64,000 nucleotides of DNA from assembly GCF_016704835.1 (NCBI RefSeq), contig NZ_JADIZJ010000022.1, positions 1 through 64,000 on the forward strand. Direction: 5' to 3'. Numbering within the stretch: the stretch's first letter is position 1; every line of letters begins with the position of its first letter. Positions 8,002 to 16,248 of this stretch are shown in pieces. Under the pieces are notes generated by a model. The model was not told the origin of the DNA. It worked only from the letters and a program-made list of their open reading frames with translations, and searched no databases. Both the position numbers and the translations under genes were made by a program. This stretch comes from Sphingopyxis sp. GTDB taxonomy: Bacteria > Pseudomonadota > Alphaproteobacteria > Sphingomonadales > Sphingomonadaceae.

Positions 8002-9825
8002 TCAATCGATGTCGAACAACCCCGCCAGCTGCTCGACCATCGTCCCGCCGAGCTGTTCGGCGTCCATGATCGTCACCGCGCGGCTGTAATAGCGCGTCAC
8101 GTCGTGACCGATGCCGATCGCGCACAGCTCGACCGGCGAGCGGTTCTCGATCCAGTCGATGACCTGCCGCAGATGCTGGTCGAGATAGGCGCCGTGATTG
8201 ACTGACAAGGTGCTGTCGTCGACCGGCGCGCCGTCGCTGATCACCATCAGGATCTTGCGCTCTTCGGGGCGGCCGATGATGCGGCTGTGCGCCCATGTCA
8301 GCGCCTCGCCGTCGATATTTTCCTTGAGCAGCCCCTCGCGCATCATCAGCCCCAGCGACTTGCGCGCGCGGCGGTAGGGTTCGTCGGCGGGCTTGTAGAT
8401 GATGTGGCGCAGGTCGTTGAGCCGACCGGGGTGCGCGGGGCGGCCCGCGGCAAGCCAGTCCTCGCGGCTTTGGCCACCCTTCCATGTCCGCGTCGTGAAG
8501 CCGAGGATTTCGGTCTTCACGCCGCAGCGCTCGAGCGTGCGCGCGAGGATGTCGGCACTGATTGCGGCGATGCTGATCGGCCGCCCGCGCATCGACCCGC
8601 TGTTGTCGATCAGCAGCGTGACGACGGTATCGCGAAAGTCGGTGTCGCGCTCGATCTTGTACGACAGCGACTGGCCCGGCGAGACGATGACGCGCGCGAG
8701 CCGTGCCGCGTCGAGCTGGCCTTCCTCCTGATCGAAATCCCAGGCGCGGTTCTGCTGCGCCATCAACCGGCGCTGCAGGCGGTTGGCGAGCTTGGTCACC
8801 GCGCCTTGCAGATGCTGCATCTGCTGGTCGAGATAGGCGCGCAGCCGGGTCAGCTCGTCGGCATCGCAAAGCTCGGTCGCGAGGATGATCTCGTCATGCT
8901 TTTCGGTGAAGCGCAGATAATTGAAATCGGGGATGTCGCCGGGCAGGCGATTGGGCCGCACGGGCAGCATGCCCTCATCGCCTTCGCCGCCCATTTCGGG
9001 CTCGCCGTCGGCTTCCATTTCCTGCGCGTCGGGGTCGCTGTCGCCGTCGTCGGCCTGGTCGCCCGCCATTTCGGCGCGCGCATCGACCTGCGATTCACCG
9101 GCGCCGCCGTCCTCACTATCCTGCTCTTCCTGGCTTTCGTCGGCCTCGGTCTCATCGTCCTCGCCGCCATCTTCGGCGCCCTCGTTCACGGGCTCATCGC
9201 TCTGGATCAGGTCGAGGTGGCGCAGCGCGAGCTTGGCGGTTTCGGCAAAGGCGGCCTGATCGTCGAGCAGCATCGACAGCGCGGTCAAGTCGCCGCCCGC
9301 TTCCTTGGCAATCCATTCGCGAACGAGTGAAAGGCCGGTTTCGGTGCCCTGCGGTGCCTGTTCTCCGGTCAAGGCCTCGCGCAGCATAAGTTCGAGCGCG
9401 CTGGACATCGGGACATCTTCGCGGCCCTGCGCGCGGCTGATCGGATCGCTGCGCATCCGCATCGCGAGGCTGGCCGACAGATTGGCGCGCATGCCGGCCA
9501 TATGGCGCGCGCCCAGAGCCTCGATCCGCGCGCGCTCCATCGCGTCGAACGCGGCGGCGGCGAGCGGTTCGGCAGGGCGCGCGGCGGCGTGCAATTTCTC
9601 GCTGTGGTGCTTCATGCGCAGCGCGAAGCTGTCGGCGAACCCGCGCGCTTCAGCGACCTGATCGGCGGGAAGCGTGCGCGACGGGGTCGGCACCTTGATC
9701 GCCTTGCCGATCTGCGCCGGGGCATCGGCAGTAAAGCCAACCTCGACCTCGGCATCGCGGGTGACAGCGCGCGCAACGCTGGAAAGCGCGGCCTTGAAAT
9801 CGTCGAGTGGCGAGGATGCGGTCAT
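8002..9825 (-). CDS. cobT: Cobaltochelatase subunit CobT
   Basis: A 607-residue protein. The N-terminal half is helical; the middle (about residues 215-285) is an extremely acidic linker; the C-terminal third is a von Willebrand factor A domain with the metal-site motif LLIDNSGSMRG and later MVISDGAPVDD. This arrangement is diagnostic of CobT, which with the AAA+ protein CobS and the large subunit CobN inserts cobalt into hydrogenobyrinic acid diamide in aerobic cobalamin synthesis. CobS lies 4 kb upstream on the same strand; no CobN or other cob genes are in view. Both are often kept in Sphingomonadales without a full pathway, so a different metal-chelatase-like or remodelling role is possible. 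Confidence 0.93.
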   Translation of the reverse strand: MTASSPLDDFKAALSSVARAVTRDAEVEVGFTADAPAQIGKAIKVPTPSRTLPADQVAEARGFADSFALRMKHHSEKLHAAARPAEPLAAAAFDAMERARIEALGARHMAGMRANLSASLAMRMRSDPISRAQGREDVPMSSALELMLREALTGEQAPQGTETGLSLVREWIAKEAGGDLTALSMLLDDQAAFAETAKLALRHLDLIQSDEPVNEGAEDGGEDDETEADESQEEQDSEDGGAGESQVDARAEMAGDQADDGDSDPDAQEMEADGEPEMGGEGDEGMLPVRPNRLPGDIPDFNYLRFTEKHDEIILATELCDADELTRLRAYLDQQMQHLQGAVTKLANRLQRRLMAQQNRAWDFDQEEGQLDAARLARVIVSPGQSLSYKIERDTDFRDTVVTLLIDNSGSMRGRPISIAAISADILARTLERCGVKTEILGFTTRTWKGGQSREDWLAAGRPAHPGRLNDLRHIIYKPADEPYRRARKSLGLMMREGLLKENIDGEALTWAHSRIIGRPEERKILMVISDGAPVDDSTLSVNHGAYLDQHLRQVIDWIENRSPVELCAIGIGHDVTRYYSRAVTIMDAEQLGGTMVEQLAGLFDID

Positions 9826-9972
9826 TTCGAATCGGCTCTAACCGGCTTTGACCATCGAAGGAAATCCCCTTTATCGCCGCCCCGGCTCAAGTCCGGGGGG
9901 CAGAAGCGAGGATAGGCCAGGCGATAGCTAAGCGCGCTTGACGCCGCAGTGCCGCGGGAGCATCCGGCATGA

Positions 9973-11193
9973 ATGAGCTCTCCCGCCCTGTCCGCGATGA
10001 AAAAACCGTGGATCGTCATCGCCTGCGCGGCCTTCATCGTCACGCTGGCGATGGGGGTGCGTCAGTCGTTCGGGCTGTTCCTGCCGCAGATGAGCGTCGA
10101 TATCGGCATCGGCCGGTCGGACTTCGGCCTCGCGATGGCGCTCCAGAACCTGCTCTTCGGCCTCGTCCAGCCGTTCGTCGGCGCGCTGGCGGACAAGCAT
10201 GGCGCGGGGCGCGTCGTGCTCGGCGGCGCGTTGCTTTATGCGCTTGGGCTGATCGGCGCGGCTTTGGCCACCGATGCGATCGGGCTCCACATCAGTTTTG
10301 GTATCTTCATCGGCATGGCGCAGTCGGCGACGACATTTGTCGTCGTGCTCGGTGCGGTGGGGCGCGTCGTCAGCCCCGAAAAGCGCAGCAGCGCGTTCGG
10401 CATCGTCACCGCGGGCGGCTCGCTCGGTCAGTTCCTTGTTGTGCCGCTGGCGTCGATGTTGCTCGGCGATGTCGGATACCATCAGACGCTATGGATCATG
10501 GCGGGGCTGGTGGCGCTATGCGGGCTGCTCGCGATCGGGGTCGCCGGGCGGACCGACGGCGGGCCGGGACTTACTGCCGAGGTCGAACAGAGCGCGCGCG
10601 AGGCGCTCCGCGAAGCGGCCATTCATCGCGGCTTCTGGTTGCTCAACGCCGGTTTTTTCGTCTGCGGTTTCCACATTGCCTTCATCGCAACCCATCTGCC
10701 CGCCTATCTCGACGACAAGGGCTTGGGGATCGGCATCGGCGCGCAGGTGCTGGCGCTCGTCGGCCTGTTCAACATCCTGGGATCCTACATGTTCGGCCGC
10801 GCGGGCGATATGCTGCGCCAGAAATATGTGCTGTCGGCGCTCTATGTCGCGCGTTCGGCGGTGATCGCGCTGTTCCTGTTCCTTCCGCTCACCCACGTCA
10901 GCGCGCTGGTGTTCGCAGGCGCAATGGGCTTTTTGTGGCTCGGCACGGTGCCGCTGACCAGCGGCATCGTCGGGCGCATCTTCGGCATCCGTTATCTCTC
11001 GATGCTCTATGGCATCGTGTTCCTCAGCCATCAGATCGGCAGCTTTTTCGGCGCTTGGATGGCGGGGCTGATCTTCGACGCCACCGGCAGCTATAATATC
11101 GCGTGGGGCATTTCGATCGCGCTCGGGCTGTTCGCGGGTCTAGTTCACCTGCCGATCGCCGACGCACCGGTCAAAAGGCTGCAACGCGCATGA
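9973..11193 (+). CDS. MFS transporter
   Basis: A 406-residue, 12-helix major facilitator superfamily permease. The inter-helix 2-3 loop carries the family motif as GALADKHGAGRVV, and the two halves are separated by a charged loop near residues 190-215 (AGRTDGGPGLTAEVEQSARE). It is most like the oxalate/formate and monocarboxylate (OFA/MCT) style of MFS proteins, but substrate cannot be predicted. Start ATG at 9973 is followed by a second candidate at 9997 (MKKPW). Divergent from cobT. A 43-residue membrane protein overlaps its stop by ATGA. Confidence 0.87.
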   Translation: MSSPALSAMKKPWIVIACAAFIVTLAMGVRQSFGLFLPQMSVDIGIGRSDFGLAMALQNLLFGLVQPFVGALADKHGAGRVVLGGALLYALGLIGAALATDAIGLHISFGIFIGMAQSATTFVVVLGAVGRVVSPEKRSSAFGIVTAGGSLGQFLVVPLASMLLGDVGYHQTLWIMAGLVALCGLLAIGVAGRTDGGPGLTAEVEQSAREALREAAIHRGFWLLNAGFFVCGFHIAFIATHLPAYLDDKGLGIGIGAQVLALVGLFNILGSYMFGRAGDMLRQKYVLSALYVARSAVIALFLFLPLTHVSALVFAGAMGFLWLGTVPLTSGIVGRIFGIRYLSMLYGIVFLSHQIGSFFGAWMAGLIFDATGSYNIAWGISIALGLFAGLVHLPIADAPVKRLQRA

Positions 11194-11321
11194 GGATCGC
11201 GCGGCAGGACTGGATCGCGCTCGCGCTGTTTCTGGCCGTTGCGGCAGGGGGATTGTGGCTGTGGACGGGCGAGGGGCCGGTTGTCTGGCTCGCCAATTTC
11301 GCAATCATGTGCGGCTTTTAG
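11190..11321 (+). CDS. Small single-pass membrane protein (43 aa)
   Basis: Starts MRIARQDWIALALFLAVAA with a positively charged N-terminus, one hydrophobic helix (about residues 9-25), then a second weaker hydrophobic run ending WLANFAIMCGF. Its ATG overlaps the MFS stop as ATGA, the usual sign of coupled translation, so it is probably made together with the transporter. No family recognised. It may stabilise the permease or be an accident of overlap; the clean membrane-protein profile favours a real gene. Confidence 0.6.
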   Translation: MRIARQDWIALALFLAVAAGGLWLWTGEGPVVWLANFAIMCGF

Positions 11322-11331
11322 GGTCAGCGCA

Positions 11332-12552
11332 CTAAGGCGCTTCGACCGCCGGAATACGGTTGCAGATCGCCTCGTCAGCGGGCTTCGGATCCGCGGGATC
11401 GGGGAGCAGCCGGAACACATGCGCCAGATGCGTCGCCATGCGGTCGGGCCGCGTCCGCTTGCCCGCGACGACGTCGACGAAATCGCGGCACGCGACCGCG
11501 CTGCGCAGGAAATTGCTGTGCCCGGTGGCGGAGCGCGACACGTCGGTGGTGTCCACAACAGTCAGACCGGCGACCGAGACCGGATAGCAGCGCACCGGCA
11601 GCCCCTTCGCCTTCAGGTCGGCGGCTTCGAACGGATCGAAACAATAGGGCGAACCCAGCCGCGGATAGCCGTGCAGCGCGCGCGAGGCGGCGAGCGCCTT
11701 GTCGGCCAGCGAGACATAAGCGGTGATGCGCCGATTGTTGGCGACCCGCCGCGCCGACAGCACTTCTTCCTCGATATCGCGTTCGAAGGTTTCGCGATCG
11801 ATATCGGGTGAGGCGAGGATGACATTCGAAATATTGCTGCTGTCCGCGCTGCTCGAGGTGCGGTCGACATAGGCGATGGCGGGGATCACCAGCCGCGCCC
11901 CCAGCGAGTGCGACACCACAACGATTTCCTTGACCCACGGCCGTTCAGCGAGCGTCTTCAGGAAATCGCGGAAGTTGCGGACGTCGTGATACATGTTCGT
12001 CTCATCGACGGCGTAGCTGAGCACTTCACCCTGCGACGCCCAGCTATATTCGATCACCGGCCCGTCAAAACCCGTCATCCGCGCGATCTGGGCGGCGTCC
12101 TTCGACGTCGTTTCGAACGTCTCGCGGTAGCCATGGACATACAGCAGGACGCGGCCCTGGCGCCGGTCGGTTTCGGCTTGCAACGCCGTCCACCAGTCGC
12201 CCGAATCCTGAAACGCTAATGGCGTGCGTAGCTTTGTCTTGCCAGCGACTTCGGCTTCGCGCGGCGACGCAAAGCGGCCATAGCGGATTTTGTCGCCGCG
12301 ATGGCGAAGCAAGCTGATGGTGTCGGTGCGGCAGTCGGGCAGGCGGCTCGTCGCGAAGAAATATGGCAGCGCCTCGCCATCGACCGATGCACCCGGCCGC
12401 GCCGTGCAGCGCGGATCAACGACATACTCGGCGTGACGGACCGGGCCGTAATCGACGGCGGCGATGCTGCACCCCGACAACGGCACGATGGCCATGAGCG
12501 TCCACAAGCCTTTGGTCCGCGCGGCGCGATCGATTTTTGAATTTTCTGACAT
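11332..12552 (-). CDS. Lipoprotein alpha/beta hydrolase (DUF900-like)
   Basis: A 406-residue protein. The start at 12552 gives an N-terminus ending LSGC at Cys28, a lipobox, so the enzyme is probably membrane-anchored in the periplasm. The body is the DUF900 type of alpha/beta hydrolase: strand phrase RVLLYVHGYRETFETT, nucleophile elbow VVVSHSLGARLV (Ser in SHSLG), and a C-terminal His in a TGHSN phrase that is a candidate for the triad. Substrate unknown. No clear purine run precedes the ATG; a TTG 17 codons upstream is an alternative that would bury the lipobox. Converges on the MFS unit and diverges from the DUF5694 gene. Confidence 0.82.
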   Translation of the reverse strand: MSENSKIDRAARTKGLWTLMAIVPLSGCSIAAVDYGPVRHAEYVVDPRCTARPGASVDGEALPYFFATSRLPDCRTDTISLLRHRGDKIRYGRFASPREAEVAGKTKLRTPLAFQDSGDWWTALQAETDRRQGRVLLYVHGYRETFETTSKDAAQIARMTGFDGPVIEYSWASQGEVLSYAVDETNMYHDVRNFRDFLKTLAERPWVKEIVVVSHSLGARLVIPAIAYVDRTSSSADSSNISNVILASPDIDRETFERDIEEEVLSARRVANNRRITAYVSLADKALAASRALHGYPRLGSPYCFDPFEAADLKAKGLPVRCYPVSVAGLTVVDTTDVSRSATGHSNFLRSAVACRDFVDVVAGKRTRPDRMATHLAHVFRLLPDPADPKPADEAICNRIPAVEAP

Positions 12553-12693
12553 TGCGCGCGACGCTGGCAGAGCCGGACAGGCTTTGGAAGCCCCAAAGAT
12601 CAATCGATGCGAAGAGTATTGATCGAGTAATACACTTGGCTTATGTCAGGTCCATCGGCCAGCATTTGCCGTCGCGCAACGAGGAGAAACGAC

Positions 12694-13761
12694 GTGTCGG
12701 CCTTTGCTGCCTTGCTGTTGACGACGTCGGCAACCGCGCCGCCGCCCTATGTTCCAGCTTTTGATCCCGGCACATTGAAAGGGAATGTGGCCGGAACGCC
12801 GAACGAGACGCTGGTGCTGGGCTCTCCGCATTTGTCGGGCTTGCCCGACGAATTTGCACCCCAAAGCCTCGAACCGCTGCTCGCGCGGCTCGCGGCGTGG
12901 AAGCCGACGATCATTGCGATCGAAGCCGTGTCGGGCCCGGATTGCGAACGACTGGTCCGTTACGCGCCGCTCTATCCCGGCGCCTCCGACTATTGTCCAG
13001 ACCCGGCTGCGGCGCAAAAGTCTGTCGGGCTCGACATGGTCGCCGCGACGATCGAAGCCGATCGCGTCCTTAGCGCCTGGCCCGCGCATCCCGCGCCGGC
13101 CGATCGCCGCAGGCTTGCTGCGCTGTTTCTAGCGGGCGGCGAACCGGCATCGGCGCTGGTCCAATGGCTGCGGCTTCCCGTCGGCGAACGTCGAGCGGGC
13201 GATGGCCTCGACGAAGCGCTGGCCGCGATGCTCGACACGCTGATGACGCGTCGCAACGAGAATTTCCTGGTCGGGTCGGCGCTCGCAGCCCGGCTGGGGC
13301 TTGAGCGTGTGTATGCGACCGATGACCATAGCGCTGACGGCGTGAACGCGGCGCTCGACAAAGACCCGGAATATGGCGCTGCGATGCAACGCATATGGGA
13401 TAATCCGGTGGTGAAGGCGCGGCTGGCAGGGGAAAAGGCGCTTGAGGAAAAGCTGGATGGCGAGGGCGTGCTGGCGATCTATCGCTATTATAACCGGCCG
13501 GCGACGATGCAGATCGCATTTGACAGCGATTTCGGCGCTGCGCTGTCCGATGCAACCGCGCAAAATTACGGACGCCGTTATGCTGCCTGGTGGGAAACGC
13601 GCAACCTGCGCATGGTCGCGAACATTCGCGCCGCCATGGGCGCGCAGCCGGGCGCCCGCACGCTTGCCATCGTCGGCGCCTCGCACAAGGGCTATTTTGA
13701 GTCCTATCTCAACAAGATGCACGACGTCCGACTGGTCGACGCCGAGACAATATTGAAGTGA
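12694..13761 (+). CDS. Secreted DUF5694-family protein
   Basis: A 355-residue protein. The GTG at 12694 is preceded by GAGGAG at good spacing and gives a short hydrophobic leader (SAFAALLLTTSATA). The body has LVLGSPHLSGLPD, ALLARLAAWKPTIIAIEAVSG and a C-terminal RTLAIVGASHKGYFESYLN, a TraB/GumN-like arrangement seen in the DUF5694 family, in which His and Glu residues are conserved and a hydrolase role has been suggested but not shown. Probably exported. It diverges from the lipoprotein hydrolase and runs tail-to-tail with cobS, four bases apart. Confidence 0.75.
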   Translation: MSAFAALLLTTSATAPPPYVPAFDPGTLKGNVAGTPNETLVLGSPHLSGLPDEFAPQSLEPLLARLAAWKPTIIAIEAVSGPDCERLVRYAPLYPGASDYCPDPAAAQKSVGLDMVAATIEADRVLSAWPAHPAPADRRRLAALFLAGGEPASALVQWLRLPVGERRAGDGLDEALAAMLDTLMTRRNENFLVGSALAARLGLERVYATDDHSADGVNAALDKDPEYGAAMQRIWDNPVVKARLAGEKALEEKLDGEGVLAIYRYYNRPATMQIAFDSDFGAALSDATAQNYGRRYAAWWETRNLRMVANIRAAMGAQPGARTLAIVGASHKGYFESYLNKMHDVRLVDAETILK

Positions 13762-13765
13762 GCGG

Positions 13766-14755
13766 CTATTTGCCGATGACGCCTTCGGGCAGGTCTTCGC
13801 CGAACACGCGCTGATAATATTCGGCGACGATCATCCGCTCAGCCTCATCGCATTTGTTGAGAAAGCTCAGGCGGAAGGCGAAGCCGAGGTTGTTGAAGAT
13901 CGCGGCATTCTGCGCCCAGCTGATCACCGTGCGCGGGCTCATGACGGTCGAGATATCGCCGTTGATGAAGCCCTGACGCGTCAAATCGGCGACCTTGACC
14001 ATATTGGCGACCGTCGTGTCGTCGGTGTTCGGCACCTTGGCAAGGATGATCGCGCTCTCGGTCGCGGCGGGCAGATAGTTCAGCGTGACGACGATGTTCC
14101 AGCGGTCCATCTGACCCTGATTGATCTGCTGCGTGCCGTGATACAGCCCGCTCGTGTCGCCGAGCCCGACGGTATTGGCGGTCGAGAACAGGCGGAACCA
14201 GGGGTTGGGGCGGATGACGCGGTTCTGGTCGAGCAGGGTCAGCTTGCCTTCGGCCTCCAGCACGCGCTGGATCACGAACATCACATCGGGGCGCCCCGCG
14301 TCATATTCGTCGAAGACGAGCGCGGTCGGGGTCTGCAACGCCCAGGGCAGCAGGCCTTCGCGAAACTCGGTCACCTGCTGCCCGTCGCGCAGCACGATCG
14401 CGTCGCGGCCGACCAGATCGATGCGGCTGATATGCGCGTCGAGGTTGACCCGGATGCACGGCCATTTGAGGCGCGCCGCAACCTGTTCGATATGCGTCGA
14501 CTTGCCGGTGCCATGGTAACCCTGCACCATCACGCGGCGGTTGAACTTGAAGCCCGCGAGGATCGCGAGCGTCGTGTCGCCGTCGAAGACATAGGCGGGG
14601 TCAAGATCGGGAACGCGCTCGTCGGCCTCGCTGAACGCCGGAACCTTCATGTCGATGTCGATGCCGAACAGCTCGCGCGCATCGACCTCGATATCGGGCG
14701 CCGAAAGGAGCGTCGAACCGTGATGGTCGGGAAGGCTGTTCGGAATATCGGTCAT
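13766..14755 (-). CDS. cobS: Cobaltochelatase subunit CobS
   Basis: A 329-residue AAA+ ATPase of the MoxR/CobS type. Walker A is GYHGTGKST near residue 84, Walker B is ALVFDEYDAGRPDVMFV, and an N-terminal segment FGIDIDMKVPAFSEADERVPDLD is typical of CobS. It powers cobalt insertion together with CobT and CobN. The near-standard length and intact ATPase motifs argue for function. The gene order bolA, J-domain protein, cobS, cobT is conserved in many alphaproteobacteria; here an NTF2-like gene is inserted upstream and four genes separate cobS from cobT. Confidence 0.93.
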   Translation of the reverse strand: MTDIPNSLPDHHGSTLLSAPDIEVDARELFGIDIDMKVPAFSEADERVPDLDPAYVFDGDTTLAILAGFKFNRRVMVQGYHGTGKSTHIEQVAARLKWPCIRVNLDAHISRIDLVGRDAIVLRDGQQVTEFREGLLPWALQTPTALVFDEYDAGRPDVMFVIQRVLEAEGKLTLLDQNRVIRPNPWFRLFSTANTVGLGDTSGLYHGTQQINQGQMDRWNIVVTLNYLPAATESAIILAKVPNTDDTTVANMVKVADLTRQGFINGDISTVMSPRTVISWAQNAAIFNNLGFAFRLSFLNKCDEAERMIVAEYYQRVFGEDLPEGVIGK

Positions 14756-14851
14756 GTCACAAGGTCCAGCGAAGGCGGTCGGGAAGAGTCGCCGGTACCC
14801 GGCGCTTCGGCTAGCGCGGTATAGGCGTCGGTTTCAGCTTGCAACGCCTTT

Positions 14852-15289
14852 TCAGAGGAGGCCAAGCGCCTTCATCACGGCCGACTGGTCATAATAGGGG
14901 CGTTCGCAGATGATCTTGTCGCTGCCCGGCGCGAACTGAAAGCTCGCCGCAATACGGATGCGAAAGGCCCGGCCGGTTGGCTCGATTGTGCGCGGGCCGA
15001 GCTTCAGCGGGCCAAGGTGGGTGCCGGTCAGCCAGAATTCGACCAGCACCGTATCGGTCGCGGCATCGGCGGCAATCGCGATCACCTCGTTCGCCTGATC
15101 GGGAAAGGGTTCGCGCGATGCGGCGAAATAGGACCGTACCGCCGCCTCGCCGTCGAACACGGTGCCGGGGCCGAGCAATTCGTAGCGGGGATGCTCGAAG
15201 GTCGCGATGACGCCGTCCCAATCGTGGGTGATCTCGAGCGCCATATGGCGGCGGACCACCTCGATCCGTGCCGCGTCCAGATCACCCAT
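14852..15289 (-). CDS. SnoaL/NTF2-like protein
   Basis: A 145-residue single-domain protein of the SnoaL-like (NTF2) superfamily: an initial helix pair (EVVRRHMALEITHDWDGVIATF), then PRYELLGPGTVFDGEAAVRSYF and a curved sheet (TVLVEFWLTGTHLGPL). Members act as small-molecule isomerases, hydrolases or binding proteins; nothing here defines the ligand. The second of two adjacent ATGs is preferred, with GGAG seven bases upstream. Its ribosome-binding site lies just past the J-domain gene stop, so the two may be co-transcribed. Confidence 0.75.
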   Translation of the reverse strand: MGDLDAARIEVVRRHMALEITHDWDGVIATFEHPRYELLGPGTVFDGEAAVRSYFAASREPFPDQANEVIAIAADAATDTVLVEFWLTGTHLGPLKLGPRTIEPTGRAFRIRIAASFQFAPGSDKIICERPYYDQSAVMKALGLL

Positions 15290-15300
15290 CATGCGTCTCC

Positions 15301-15894
15301 CTATGCAAAGGCCTTGGTCTTGCGGAGCAACTGATACGCCGCAACAACCTCGCCCAGCCGCGACTCGAAACTGCGATCGCCGCCGTTGCGGTCGGGATGA
15401 TAGCGACGGACCAGCTCGCTGTAACGCCGCCTGAGCGCCGCGCGGTCGGCGCCGGGAGCGAGGCCGAGCAATTGCATCGCGGCATGTTCCTCGCGCGTCA
15501 GCCCGGGGTTGGCGGCCTCACGCCGAGCCTCGTCCATCCGCTGGCGGAAGCGCGCTCCGAGCGCGTCGATCGGATCCTTGAAATCGGCCCAGCGCGGCGG
15601 CAGGTCGGCGCTGCCCGCGGCGCGAAAGGTGCGGCTTTCGGTCTCCCACCCCGCAGTCGGCGACTGCGCCGCCATGATCTGATCGGGGTTCATGCCTTCA
15701 AAGAAATTATAGCCGGCGTTGAATTCGCGGACATGGTCGAGGCACAGCCAGCGATATTGCGGCGGCCCGTCGGGTGAACGCGTCCACGACATCGGCGCAC
15801 GAAACTCGCCGGGCTCGCGGCATCCGGGCGCAGCGCACGGTTCGTCGCGCGGAACGCGGCCATGGAAACGGTTGGGGCGGGCAGAGGTGGACAA
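15301..15894 (-). CDS. J-domain protein next to bolA
   Basis: A 197-residue protein. The first 110 residues carry two Cys pairs (CAAPGC; later CLDH) and aromatic residues, and the C-terminal 65 residues form a J domain with the HPD motif in RRYHPDRNGGD. J domains stimulate Hsp70 ATPase. A TTG at 15894 (translated MSTSARPNRFHG) is preferred because it fits the usual start of this family and avoids running into the divergent bolA; a start at 15972 is possible but overlaps bolA. Genomic link with bolA and cobS is conserved in alphaproteobacteria. Confidence 0.8.
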   Translation of the reverse strand: MSTSARPNRFHGRVPRDEPCAAPGCREPGEFRAPMSWTRSPDGPPQYRWLCLDHVREFNAGYNFFEGMNPDQIMAAQSPTAGWETESRTFRAAGSADLPPRWADFKDPIDALGARFRQRMDEARREAANPGLTREEHAAMQLLGLAPGADRAALRRRYSELVRRYHPDRNGGDRSFESRLGEVVAAYQLLRKTKAFA

Positions 15895-15935
15895 AATGCG
15901 CTTTCGAGGTGCGGGGCCGAAGCAAAGGGAGGTCT

Positions 15936-15941
15936 TATAAT
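15936..15941 (+). promoter_or_regulatory. Possible -10 element in the J-domain/bolA divergent gap
   Basis: A perfect TATAAT lies 30 bases upstream of the bolA ATG. No good -35 is visible at 17 bases. The surrounding TTATAA is symmetrical, so it could serve either direction. Confidence 0.35.
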
Positions 15942-15970
15942 TTGGCCACGGTGCGCTTATGGTCAACCCC

Positions 15971-16248
15971 ATGAGCAGCAATGGCCCCGTGCACCAAGAG
16001 ATGGAAAGCCTGCTCAGCGCAGCTTTCCCCGACGCCAATTTCGTCGTGAGCAACGACAGCGCGAAACATCATGGCCACGCCGGCGACGATGGATCGGGCG
16101 AATCGCATTTCAGCCTGACGATCGAATGGGCGGGGTTTGCCGGGATGATCGCGTCGCGCGCCAGCGCGCGGTGAACAAGGCGCTTGGCGACTTGCCGGGG
16201 AGGCGCGTCCACGCGCTTGCGATCAAGGCGCGCGCGCCGGGGGAATGA
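15971..16248 (+). pseudogene. bolA: bolA, broken by a one-base deletion
   Basis: The first part reads MSSNGPVHQEMESLLSAAFP and continues through NDSAKHHGHAG and SHFSLTIEW, all BolA landmarks. After GFAGM the frame runs into a stop at 16174. In the next frame the expected remainder follows at once: RVARQRAVNKALGD, then VHALAIKARAPGE and TGA at 16248. Restoring one base between 16148 and 16149 (AT to A-G-T) gives GMSRVARQR, exactly the family pattern, and an intact 92-residue protein. BolA proteins partner with glutaredoxins in iron-sulfur handling. Either a true recent pseudogene or a sequencing error; everything else in the gene is intact, which favours error or a very recent event. The stop overlaps the pirin ATG. 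Confidence 0.88.

Noticed and set aside
8287..9330. 347-residue plus-strand frame opposite cobT with hydrophobic stretches
   Set aside because: The hydrophobic runs are the antisense of CobT's acidic linker (GAC/GAG read as GTC/CTC). Not a membrane protein gene.
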